In this document: positions 1 through 5,925 of the stretch, piece after piece | How the letters are laid out: the number at the start of each line of letters is the position of its first letter | Numbering within the stretch: the stretch's first letter is position 1 | DNA from: Flavobacteriaceae bacterium | GTDB taxonomy: Bacteria > Bacteroidota > Bacteroidia > Flavobacteriales > Flavobacteriaceae | DNA: 5,925 nt | Reading direction: 5' to 3' | Assembly (NCBI GenBank): GCA_013003145.1 | Contig: JABDLH010000094.1 | Coordinates: forward strand, 1 to 5,925 | The notes under the pieces: generated by a model | Seen by the model: only the letters and a program-made list of their open reading frames with translations | Databases searched by the model: none | Told to the model about the DNA's origin: nothing | Translations under genes and position numbers: made by a program

Positions 1-1301
1 ATGGTACGATTAGATGGGATGAGGTATTTAGAAGCTGCCTTATTAACTTCCTCTAAGGTCATCGCTTCTACCCTGTCCCTGTGTATAAAGGCAAGTCTGA
101 AATCGCCTGCACCGATGAATTCACTCATAAAAGTGCCTAGCCTGGCGGAGTTCCTGAGGATCTGGTCAAAGTCTTTCATCAGGTTGGCTTTCGCTCGATC
201 CAGTTCTTCCTGTGTCACAGGATTTTCTTTAACCTGGTCCAACACCGAAATCAATATAGATTGAACTTCATCCGCATCTTTATCCGATGGTACATCGACA
301 TTGATATAGAGGAAGCCGGGTTCTTTTGTAAAAGGGGAAAAGGACCAGAGGGAGGACGCCTTCTGGGTTTCTATCAACGCTTTATACAGCCTTCCCGAAG
401 GTTCATCGGTCAGAACTTGCTCAACGATAGCCATTGCTGCATAATCAGGGTCTGAGCCCGAGGGCGTATGGTAGAGGGAAGAAACCAACTGAAGGTCCCC
501 AACTCGACTGAGAGCGACCAGTTTTTCACCGTCCTGTGCCGGTTCTTCAGTATAAGAATCACGGATCGGGCTATCCGGTTTAGGTATTTTCCCAAATTTA
601 TCTTCTACCAGCTCCAATGTCTTTTCTTCATCAAACTTTCCCGTAATCATGAGGACCGCATTATCCGGCCTGTAGAATTTTTTATAGAAAGCCTTTAAGT
701 TGTCTATCGGTACGCGCTCAATATCGGAGCGGTTACCGATTGTACTATTACCGTAGTTGTGCCAAAGAAAAGCCGCATTGATGACTTTCTCCAGGAGAAC
801 TCCGGTTGGGTTGTTTTCCCCGGATTCAAATTCGTTGCGCACCACGGAGAACTCTGAGTCGAGATCTTTTTTCGCGATATAGGAATTCACCATTCGATCC
901 GCTTCCAGGTCCAGGGCCCATTCCAGGTTCTCGTCCGTTGCATTGACAGTTTCGTAATAATTAGTTCTGTCATACCAGGTAGTACCATTAGCACGTGCAC
1001 CATGAGAAGTGAGTTCCTTTGGAATATCCGGGTGATTAGGAGTTCCTTTAAATACCATGTGCTCTAGCAGGTGAGCCATACCTTTCTCTCCATAACCTTC
1101 ATGCCGGGAACCGACCAGGTATGTAATGTTTACGGTAATGGTCTGCGCAGAGTTGTCCGGGAATAACAATACTTTTAGGCCATTATCCAGCTCATATTGT
1201 GTTATTCCTTCGACTGAAGCTACTTTTTTCATTTGGGCATAGCCCGTGACCCCGGCGATCAAAAATGCCAGGAGGATCAGTGTGTAATTGATTGTTTTCA
1301 T
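1..1301 (-). CDS. Exported M16 family zinc metallopeptidase (insulinase/pitrilysin-like), 3' end cut off by the window edge
   Basis: The frame is open without interruption from the ATG at 1301 to the left edge, giving 433 residues and no stop. Residues 1-23 look like a signal peptide: a Lys near the start, a hydrophobic core (LILLAFLIAGV) and a likely cut after TGYA or TGYAQ. The M16 N-terminal domain follows. It carries the inverted zinc motif H77-LL-E80-H81 and a third ligand, probably E157 in VVRNE, at the usual spacing of about 76 residues. Flanking blocks typical of the family are VFKGTPNHP (83-91), WYDRTNYYET (109-118) and LEADRM (132-137). From about residue 188 (IGNRSDIERV, then YRPDNAVLMITGKFD at 210-224) it passes into the M16 C-terminal-type domain. 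Relatives of this kind in Bacteroidota are usually around 900 residues with two such pairs, so roughly half is probably missing; a short single-pair form of about 440-460 residues is the alternative. It probably degrades peptides in the periplasm or at the envelope, but its substrate is unknown. It lies 319 bp downstream of the propeller gene and probably has its own promoter. Confidence 0.93.
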   Translation of the reverse strand, partial: MKTINYTLILLAFLIAGVTGYAQMKKVASVEGITQYELDNGLKVLLFPDNSAQTITVNITYLVGSRHEGYGEKGMAHLLEHMVFKGTPNHPDIPKELTSHGARANGTTWYDRTNYYETVNATDENLEWALDLEADRMVNSYIAKKDLDSEFSVVRNEFESGENNPTGVLLEKVINAAFLWHNYGNSTIGNRSDIERVPIDNLKAFYKKFYRPDNAVLMITGKFDEEKTLELVEDKFGKIPKPDSPIRDSYTEEPAQDGEKLVALSRVGDLQLVSSLYHTPSGSDPDYAAMAIVEQVLTDEPSGRLYKALIETQKASSLWSFSPFTKEPGFLYINVDVPSDKDADEVQSILISVLDQVKENPVTQEELDRAKANLMKDFDQILRNSARLGTFMSEFIGAGDFRLAFIHRDRVEAMTLEEVNKAASKYLIPSNRT

Positions 1302-1353
1302 GTTGATTGCTTGTGATGAGAACTTAAAAATAGCGATTTATTTCAATGATTTA

Positions 1354-1371
1354 ATACCCTTTAAAGGGTAT
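1354..1371. repeat. 18-bp perfect palindrome upstream of the M16 peptidase gene
   Basis: The sequence ATACCCTTTAAAGGGTAT is identical to its own reverse complement. Its near edge is 53 bp before the peptidase ATG at 1301, and on the minus strand it is directly preceded by an AT-rich CCTATAT stretch. The location and full two-fold symmetry fit an operator for a dimeric regulator of the peptidase gene. It could also fold as a hairpin (7-bp stem, TTAA loop) in the 5' untranslated RNA. It has no following T-run on either strand, so it does not look like an intrinsic terminator. The symmetry is certain; the function is inferred. Confidence 0.6.
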
Positions 1372-1381
1372 ATATAGGGTT

Positions 1382-1427
1382 GAAGTACAAAGAATACGAG
1401 TAGTTTATTAAAGGAAGTAAAGAATAC
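1382..1427. repeat. Imperfect direct repeat, two copies, upstream of the M16 peptidase gene
   Basis: GAAGTACAAAGAATAC at 1382-1397 recurs as GAAGTAAAGAATAC at 1414-1427, differing only by a 2-bp indel; the shared AAAGAATAC cores start 30 bp apart. Read on the minus strand each copy contains GTATTCTTT, and the copy nearer the gene reads TATTCTTTG, which resembles the Bacteroidota -7 element TAnnTTTG with one extra base. The pair could be a duplicated regulator site or part of the promoter. Chance in an AT-rich spacer is also possible. Confidence 0.35.
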
Positions 1428-1606
1428 TGCCGTCGTTGGGTTAATTTATCAATCATATAAAAGGGGAGTAGCCAGATAAAAATAAGGCAGAAATGTCCCG
1501 GTGAAATTCGGGGGATAAACCCCTCCTCCCCAGGGCCAATTTAATGCAGTGGACTGCAGAAAGCTTGCATAAACAAGAAAAAATTATTGAAGGGGTCTGC
1601 TATCGA

Positions 1607-1626
1607 TTTTGATCGACCGATCAAAA
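1607..1626 (-). repeat. Inverted repeat overlapping the stop codon of the lactonase-family gene
   Basis: TTTTGATCG and CGATCAAAA are perfect 9-bp inverted arms around a 2-bp centre (AC on the plus strand). The TGA stop of the propeller gene (1621-1623) lies inside one arm. In the transcript this can form an 8-bp stem with a 4-nt loop right at the end of the reading frame. The stem is AT-rich and the RNA continues with UCGAU rather than a U-tract, so it is at best a weak terminator or a 3'-end stabilising hairpin. Confidence 0.4.
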
Positions 1627-2748
1627 CAACAGGTAAACCGGGCTCGGCACTGTGACTTTGTCTGTGTACTGCAAAGTCCCTTTGCCGGGGTTTCGCTTAA
1701 AAGAAACGATGCTGTTAGAATTCTGGTTGGCTACCAGTAAAAAATCTTCATCCGGTGAGAGCGTGAAATTTCTCGGCCAGTCGCCTTGGGTATCCTGGTG
1801 GGTGAGAAGGTGTAACTGACCGCTGGCTGGGTCCACCTGGTAGATCACAATACTGTTGTGGCCACGGTTAGATCCATAGAGAAATTTACCATCAGACGAT
1901 ATCCTGATTTCTGCGCAGTAGTTCTCGCCTTCAAATTCCCCGGGCAAGGTACTGACGGTTTCTCGGATATGGTAATCATGATTTCCAGTTTGTTCCAGGC
2001 GCGTGATGGTCGAATTAAGTTCGTTGATCACATATACCCATGGCTGTTCAGGATGAATTGCCAGGTGCCTGGGACCTGATCCTGCAGGTAGGGTAATATT
2101 ACCCCGATGGTTTAATTTAAGTTGATCCCCAGGATTCTTAAGGTCGTATAACCAAAGCTGATCGGTACCCAGGTCTACGCCTATGATTTGGTTTTCTTTA
2201 CCATTAAACCAGGCTGAATGGGCATGAGGACCTTCTTGCCTTTCATCCGGACCACTGCCATGATGCTGACTGACGTCTATAGGTCCTTTAAGATTACCAT
2301 CCTGTTCAATTTTAAGGAGGGCTATAGTTCCGCTAAGATAATTGGATACTAACAATTGTCCTTGCTCGTTTACCGCAATATGGCAGGGAGCATCCCCGCC
2401 GGAACTTCTCCTGGATAGGAATTCCAGGGAGTCTTCTGCAATCGCAAAAGATGCCACTGTGCCTCCACTGTTTTTCTGATCACTGTTTTCATTAACGGCG
2501 AGTAGAAATTTACCGTCAGCAGTTTTGGCGAGGAAAGAAGGGTTTTCTTCCCGGGCCACTAATCCAAGTGATTTAATCTTTCCGTTTTGATCCAAGGCAA
2601 AGCGATAGATACCCTCACTGTCCTTATCCGTATAGGTGCCCACATAGAATTCTTCTAGTTGGGGTGGAGTGAATGATTGAATGTCGTTGGCTGAGATCCC
2701 CATAAGTATCAGTAATATAGTGGTTAGGATGCGGAGGTGAACAAACAT
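1621..2748 (-). CDS. Exported lactonase-family seven-bladed beta-propeller protein (6-phosphogluconolactonase / muconate-cyclase-like fold)
   Basis: This 375-residue protein matches the lactonase (Pgl/YbhE-like) family across its whole length. Blade-type repeats are visible: FYVGTYTDKDSEGIYRF (34-50), GGTVASFAI (95-103), GGDAPCHIAVN (117-127), LLVSNYLSGTIALLKI (132-147), DLGTDQLWLYDL (192-203), GSGPRHLAIHP (223-233), YVINELNSTITRL (239-251), DGKFLYGSNRGHNSIVIY (286-303) and DEDFLLVANQNSNSIVSF (333-350). The conserved GPHAHSAWF (173-181) and the family-type ending VPSPVYLLF are present, so it appears complete. The N-terminus (R6, then ILTTILLILMGISA, possible cut after A20) is a likely signal peptide; there is no lipobox cysteine. 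The start is the only ATG that keeps this leader. Family members hydrolyse 6-phosphogluconolactone or other lactones, but a protein outside the cytoplasm would not meet that phosphorylated intermediate, so the substrate here is open and may be a sugar lactone. It lies 111 bp downstream of the carboxylase genes and may or may not share their transcript. Confidence 0.9.
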   Translation of the reverse strand: MFVHLRILTTILLILMGISANDIQSFTPPQLEEFYVGTYTDKDSEGIYRFALDQNGKIKSLGLVAREENPSFLAKTADGKFLLAVNENSDQKNSGGTVASFAIAEDSLEFLSRRSSGGDAPCHIAVNEQGQLLVSNYLSGTIALLKIEQDGNLKGPIDVSQHHGSGPDERQEGPHAHSAWFNGKENQIIGVDLGTDQLWLYDLKNPGDQLKLNHRGNITLPAGSGPRHLAIHPEQPWVYVINELNSTITRLEQTGNHDYHIRETVSTLPGEFEGENYCAEIRISSDGKFLYGSNRGHNSIVIYQVDPASGQLHLLTHQDTQGDWPRNFTLSPDEDFLLVANQNSNSIVSFKRNPGKGTLQYTDKVTVPSPVYLLF

Positions 2749-2859
2749 AAGTAAGGTCTTTTCTATATGAAAAATCTAATCTCTGATCATCAGTGTTGGC
2801 AGTTTTTAATCTACAGTAATCTGGAAGTTCGAACAGTGACTTTACCCAATAGTGACATG
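2749..2859. other. Short intergenic spacer before the lactonase-family gene
   Basis: This is 111 bp, long enough for a promoter. It contains an 8-bp palindrome (GTTCGAAC, 2827-2834), an interrupted palindrome CTGAT-C-ATCAG (2783-2793) and the word AGTGAC twice, 16 bp apart (2835-2840 and 2851-2856). On the minus strand TAGATTTTT resembles a TAnnTTTG element, but no TTTG lies at the right distance upstream. There is no Shine-Dalgarno sequence before the start codon, as is common in Bacteroidota. No terminator with a T-run follows the carboxyltransferase stop. Confidence 0.4.
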
Positions 2860-4410
2860 TTAAAGGGGAATATTGCCATGTTTTTTCTTTGGTAAGCTTA
2901 CTGCTTTATTTTCAAGCATGGCAAATGATTTAATCAATTTTCCGCGGGTGTCTTTGGGGAGAATTACCTCGTCTATAAACCCTCTTTCTGCTGCACTATA
3001 TGGATTTGCGAACATCTTGGCATACTCCGATTCTTTCTCGAGTAATTTGGCCTCCGGATCTTCGGCTTTGGCGATCTCCTTCCTGAAAATGATCTCACTG
3101 GCACCTTTGGCTCCCATTACCGCGATCTCTGCCCCGGGCCAGGCGTAGTTCATGTCTGCCCCGATATGCTTAGAATTCATTACATCATAGGCGCCTCCAT
3201 AGGCTTTACGAGTAATGACTGTGACCTTGGGCACAGTAGCTTCGCTCAGGGCATAAAGAAGTTTTGCCCCGTTGGTAATGATACCGTTCCATTCCTGGTC
3301 TGTTCCCGGTAAAAATCCTGGTACATCCACGAGTACAAGCAGGGGAATATTAAAGCAATCACAGAAGCGGGTAAACCGTGCAGCCTTCTTGGAGCTGTCC
3401 ACATCCAGGACCCCGGCCAGGCTCATGGGTTGATTGGCAACGATCCCTATGCTCTTCCCGCCGAGGCGGGCAAAACCCACTACAATATTTTCTGCATAGT
3501 CTTTATGGATTTCAAAAAAGCTTTCTTCATCGATAATGCCATTGATCACATTTCTCATGTCATAGGGCTGGTTGGCATTGCCCGGAACGATCGTTTCCAA
3601 GATTTCACGAGTTTCATCACTGAGTTCATATTCAATGTCCGCAGGCTTGTCTTCACAATTCTGCGGCATATAGCTCAGCATGGTTTTGATTTGTTCGATG
3701 CACTGCAGGTCATTTGCCGCGGTCAGATGGGTTACCCCGGATTTGGTGGCATGGGTAGAGGCACCTCCTAATTCTTCCGAGGTGACGTTTTCATTGGTAA
3801 CCGTTTTCACCACGTTCGGGCCAGTGACGAACATATAACTGGAATGTTCAACCATCAGTGTAAAGTCTGTCATTGCAGGAGAATAAACTGCCCCACCGGC
3901 ACAAGGTCCCATGATAGCCGAAATTTGAGGGATTACTCCGGAGGCCATGACGTTCCTGTGGAAGATATCGGCATATCCACCTAAGGATCTGACACCTTCC
4001 TGTATGCGTGCTCCCCCGCTATCGTTCAACCCAATAACCGGAACCCCGATTTTCATGGCCATGTCCATGACCTTGCAGATCTTTTCAGCATGAGTTTCAG
4101 AGAGTGCGCCGCCGAAAACCGTAAAATCCTGGGCAAAAACGCAAACTTGCCTTCCGTGGATGGTGCCATAACCCGTTACGACCCCATCCCCATAGATCAT
4201 TTGTTTGTCCATGCCAAAATCCTTCGTTCGGTGGGTAACTAAGGCTCCGATTTCTTCGAATGATCCTTGGTCCAGTAAAAAATGAATACGTTCCCGGGCA
4301 GTCAGTTTTCCCTTCTCGTGTTGTTTTTCAATTCGAGCTTGTCCACCGCCCAAGCGGGATAGGGCTAATTTTTCTTCAAGAATTTGTTTTTTGTCCTTTG
4401 TATCGGCCAT
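2860..4410 (-). CDS. pccB: Acyl-CoA carboxylase carboxyltransferase beta subunit, probably propionyl-CoA carboxylase
   Basis: This 516-residue protein fits the PccB/AccD5 type, a tandem pair of crotonase-like carboxyltransferase domains of about 510-540 residues. It moves the carboxyl group from carboxybiotin to an acyl-CoA in the cytoplasm. The N-terminal half has GKLTARERI (34-42), the oxyanion-type loop [12 protein letters not shown] (129-140) and [16 protein letters not shown] (168-183). The C-terminal half has [15 protein letters not shown] (326-340), [13 protein letters not shown] (361-373) and [11 protein letters not shown] (401-411), then [21 protein letters not shown]. The Asp of GGAYD (D409) aligns, from memory, with D422 of Streptomyces PccB, the residue that favours propionyl-CoA over acetyl-CoA; this supports the pcc call and a role in the propionyl-CoA to methylmalonyl-CoA route. 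Methylmalonyl-CoA decarboxylase alpha subunits belong to the same family, but the adjacent biotin carboxylase argues for a carboxylase. It starts 21 bp after the accC stop, clearly in one operon. There is no Shine-Dalgarno sequence. No zinc-finger N-terminus of the AccD type is present. Confidence 0.93.
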   Translation of the reverse strand: MADTKDKKQILEEKLALSRLGGGQARIEKQHEKGKLTARERIHFLLDQGSFEEIGALVTHRTKDFGMDKQMIYGDGVVTGYGTIHGRQVCVFAQDFTVFGGALSETHAEKICKVMDMAMKIGVPVIGLNDSGGARIQEGVRSLGGYADIFHRNVMASGVIPQISAIMGPCAGGAVYSPAMTDFTLMVEHSSYMFVTGPNVVKTVTNENVTSEELGGASTHATKSGVTHLTAANDLQCIEQIKTMLSYMPQNCEDKPADIEYELSDETREILETIVPGNANQPYDMRNVINGIIDEESFFEIHKDYAENIVVGFARLGGKSIGIVANQPMSLAGVLDVDSSKKAARFTRFCDCFNIPLLVLVDVPGFLPGTDQEWNGIITNGAKLLYALSEATVPKVTVITRKAYGGAYDVMNSKHIGADMNYAWPGAEIAVMGAKGASEIIFRKEIAKAEDPEAKLLEKESEYAKMFANPYSAAERGFIDEVILPKDTRGKLIKSFAMLENKAVSLPKKKHGNIPL

Positions 4411-4431
4411 TGGTGTTGGGGTGTTTTTCGA

Positions 4432-5904
4432 TTAACTCCTGTTCAATTTCCAGTTCGATTCCAATTTAGCGGGAATTCTGACAGCTTTCCGATCTTCCAA
4501 AAGCAATTTAAGACCGACGAGTGCAGCGATTCTTCCCTCCTCTGAAAATTGATCCAGAAGCTTCTCTGGAGAATAAAAATTCGCAACAAAATGGGTGTCA
4601 AAATTTCCGGAGGTAAAGGCAGGATGCTCGCAAACAAATTTTCCGAATGGGAGCGTAGTAGCGACACCTTTCACCTTGTATTGGTCGATGGCTTCTACCA
4701 TCTTCTGAATGGCTTCCTCCCTGTTCTTGCCATAAGTGATCAGTTTGGATAACATGGGGTCATAATGGATCGGAACTTCCATTCCCTCCTCAAAACCATC
4801 GTCCACGCGTATTCCATCTCCCACGGGTTGGTTGTAAACCTCAAGGGTTCCAATACTGGGCATAAAATTGTCCAGGGGATCTTCGGCATACACTCTTAAT
4901 TCCAGTGCATGACCATCAATGCTCAGATCCTCCTGCTTAAATTGCAGTTTTTCTCCCCTAGCAATCCTGATCTGTTGTTCTACAAGGTCTATTCCTGTAA
5001 CCAGTTCGGTCACCGGGTGTTCTACCTGCAGCCTTGTATTCATTTCAAGAAAATAAAAATTCTGATGCTCATCGAGTAAGAATTCGACAGTTCCGGCACC
5101 CACATAGTCACAAGCCCTGGCGACGTTTATAGCGGCCTGGCCCATTGCAGAACGTATCTCAGGGCTTAATACGGATGAGGGAGCTTCTTCTACTACCTTT
5201 TGATGTCTTCGCTGAATACTGCATTCACGCTCAAATAAGTGTACTGTATTACCGTGGGTATCTGCCAATACCTGTATCTCTATATGCCTTGGTGATGCTA
5301 CATATTTCTCAATAAATACGGATCCGTCTCCAAACGAAGCTTTTGCTTCGCTGATGGCTCTTTCCATTTGTTCGGGTAATTGTTTAAACGAATCCACGAT
5401 CCGCATGCCTTTTCCACCACCCCCGGCTGCAGCCTTGATCAGGATAGGGAAACCGATTTCCTCGGCCGTTTTCTGAGCCAGTTTTACATCGGATATGGCT
5501 TCTTCAATCCCGGGCACCATGGGAATGTCGTAGTCCCGTACGGCATCCTTGGCGGCCAATTTGTTTCCCATCACTTTTATAGCATGTGGCTCCGGACCAA
5601 TGAAGGTAATCCCGTGGTCTTTTACCAATTGGGCAAACTTGGCATTCTCACTGAGAAAACCGTATCCCGGGTGTATGGCTTCTGCCCCGGTATCTTTTGT
5701 CGCTTTGATGATCTTCTCCATCACCAGGTAGGATTCGGACGACGGGGCCGGACCTAATAATACGGCTTCATCGGCAAATTTTACATGGGGGGAATGCCGG
5801 TCAGCCTCGGAGAATACCGCAACCGTTTTGATCCCCATTTTCCTGGCGGTTTTCATGATACGCAGTGCAATTTCCCCGCGGTTGGCAATTAGTATTTTTT
5901 TCAT
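4432..5904 (-). CDS. accC: Biotin carboxylase subunit of an acyl-CoA carboxylase
   Basis: This ATP-grasp enzyme carboxylates the biotin of a carrier protein using ATP and bicarbonate. The start is secure because MKKILIANRGEIALRI is the canonical family N-terminus. It has the biotin carboxylase N-terminal domain (about 1-112, HPGYGFLSEN at 78-87), the ATP-grasp domain (about 113-320) with the glycine loop GGGGKGM (161-167), and the C-terminal domain from about 330. Residues matching E. coli AccC active-site positions, offset by one or two, are K115, K157, E287, N289, R291, E295 and R337. At 490 residues it is about 40 longer than E. coli AccC; the extra tail (about 455-490) is charged and ends SNWKLNRS. 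It is far shorter than the roughly 650-residue fused alpha subunits and has no AMKM-type biotinylation motif, so the carrier must be a separate protein. The TGA of an overlapping ATGA at the start codon could end an upstream gene, but too little sequence is present to tell. Confidence 0.96.
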   Translation of the reverse strand: MKKILIANRGEIALRIMKTARKMGIKTVAVFSEADRHSPHVKFADEAVLLGPAPSSESYLVMEKIIKATKDTGAEAIHPGYGFLSENAKFAQLVKDHGITFIGPEPHAIKVMGNKLAAKDAVRDYDIPMVPGIEEAISDVKLAQKTAEEIGFPILIKAAAGGGGKGMRIVDSFKQLPEQMERAISEAKASFGDGSVFIEKYVASPRHIEIQVLADTHGNTVHLFERECSIQRRHQKVVEEAPSSVLSPEIRSAMGQAAINVARACDYVGAGTVEFLLDEHQNFYFLEMNTRLQVEHPVTELVTGIDLVEQQIRIARGEKLQFKQEDLSIDGHALELRVYAEDPLDNFMPSIGTLEVYNQPVGDGIRVDDGFEEGMEVPIHYDPMLSKLITYGKNREEAIQKMVEAIDQYKVKGVATTLPFGKFVCEHPAFTSGNFDTHFVANFYSPEKLLDQFSEEGRIAALVGLKLLLEDRKAVRIPAKLESNWKLNRS

Positions 5905-5925
5905 GTGTGTTTCTTTGGGTAAGGT

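Larger units (their letters stand above)
1302..1620. other. Intergenic region between the lactonase-family gene and the M16 peptidase gene
   Basis: This 319-bp stretch contains no convincing gene on either strand. It holds several symmetric elements. There is an 18-bp palindrome (1354-1371), an imperfect direct repeat (1382-1427) and an inverted repeat overlapping the upstream stop codon (1607-1626); each is listed separately. Smaller ones are TGCAGT-GG-ACTGCA at 1545-1558 and GGGG-ATAAA-CCCC at 1511-1523. The second is followed by a C-rich run (1520-1531), which is G-rich in the minus-strand transcript. A run of six T on the minus strand (around 1579-1584) has no good GC-rich hairpin before it, so I do not call a standard intrinsic terminator. 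The promoter of the peptidase gene should lie here, but no clean match to the Bacteroidota pattern (TTTG, then TAnnTTTG) was found by eye. Confidence 0.7.

Noticed and set aside
1..698. Several short open frames on both strands over the peptidase region
   Set aside because: The minus-strand M16 frame covers this region without interruption and with conserved motifs, so these are shadows.
1569..1590. Possible intrinsic terminator with T-run after the propeller gene
   Set aside because: The minus-strand TTTTTT has no adjoining GC-rich inverted repeat; the nearest hairpin is over 20 bp upstream and AT-rich.
1858..2079. Plus-strand open frame of 73 codons
   Set aside because: It is antisense to conserved blades of the propeller gene and has no supporting features.
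3430..3771. Plus-strand open frame of 113 codons
   Set aside because: It lies entirely antisense to the carboxyltransferase gene, and its translation resembles no family I know.
5380..5757. Plus-strand open frame of 125 codons
   Set aside because: It is antisense within the highly conserved accC gene; the open length follows from the coding strand's composition.
1..5925. Defence system, mobile element or otherwise novel gene cluster
   Set aside because: All four genes belong to well-known metabolic or proteolytic families, and no transposase, integrase, nuclease, toxin or repeat array is present.

Overview
The window holds four protein-coding genes, all on the minus strand. In transcription order (right to left) they are a biotin carboxylase (accC), an acyl-CoA carboxylase carboxyltransferase beta subunit (pccB-like), an exported seven-bladed beta-propeller protein of the lactonase / 6-phosphogluconolactonase family, and an exported M16 zinc metallopeptidase that runs off the left edge. 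The proteins read like those of a Bacteroidota member, most likely from the Flavobacteriia. Three things point that way: moderate GC content, starts without a purine-rich Shine-Dalgarno sequence, and family flavour (a free-standing biotin carboxylase with a C-terminal tail beside a PccB-type subunit, and an M16 protease of the long exported type). The lineage call is an inference from style, not from a marker gene.

Right half (2860-5904): accC and pccB are separated by only 21 bp and are almost certainly co-transcribed. Together they provide two of the three parts of a biotin-dependent acyl-CoA carboxylase. AccC carboxylates biotin using ATP and bicarbonate, and the beta subunit passes the carboxyl group to an acyl-CoA, probably propionyl-CoA. 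The biotin carrier protein is not in the window: neither protein has a biotinylation motif and the 21-bp gap has no room for it. It is probably encoded just right of the window or elsewhere in the genome.

Middle (1621-2859): after a 111-bp gap comes the lactonase-family propeller. Its signal peptide puts it outside the cytoplasm, which argues against a direct role in the pentose phosphate pathway despite the family name.

Left (1-1620): a 319-bp non-coding gap separates the propeller gene from the M16 peptidase. The gap contains an 18-bp perfect palindrome 53 bp before the peptidase start, an imperfect direct repeat, and an inverted repeat overlapping the propeller stop codon. The peptidase keeps its complete zinc-binding signature but only its first 433 residues are present.

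I saw no RNA genes, insertion sequences, CRISPR arrays, phage genes or signs of recent transfer. The window looks like ordinary chromosomal housekeeping and catabolic sequence. The most checkable curiosities are the missing biotin carrier and the symmetric elements in front of the peptidase gene.
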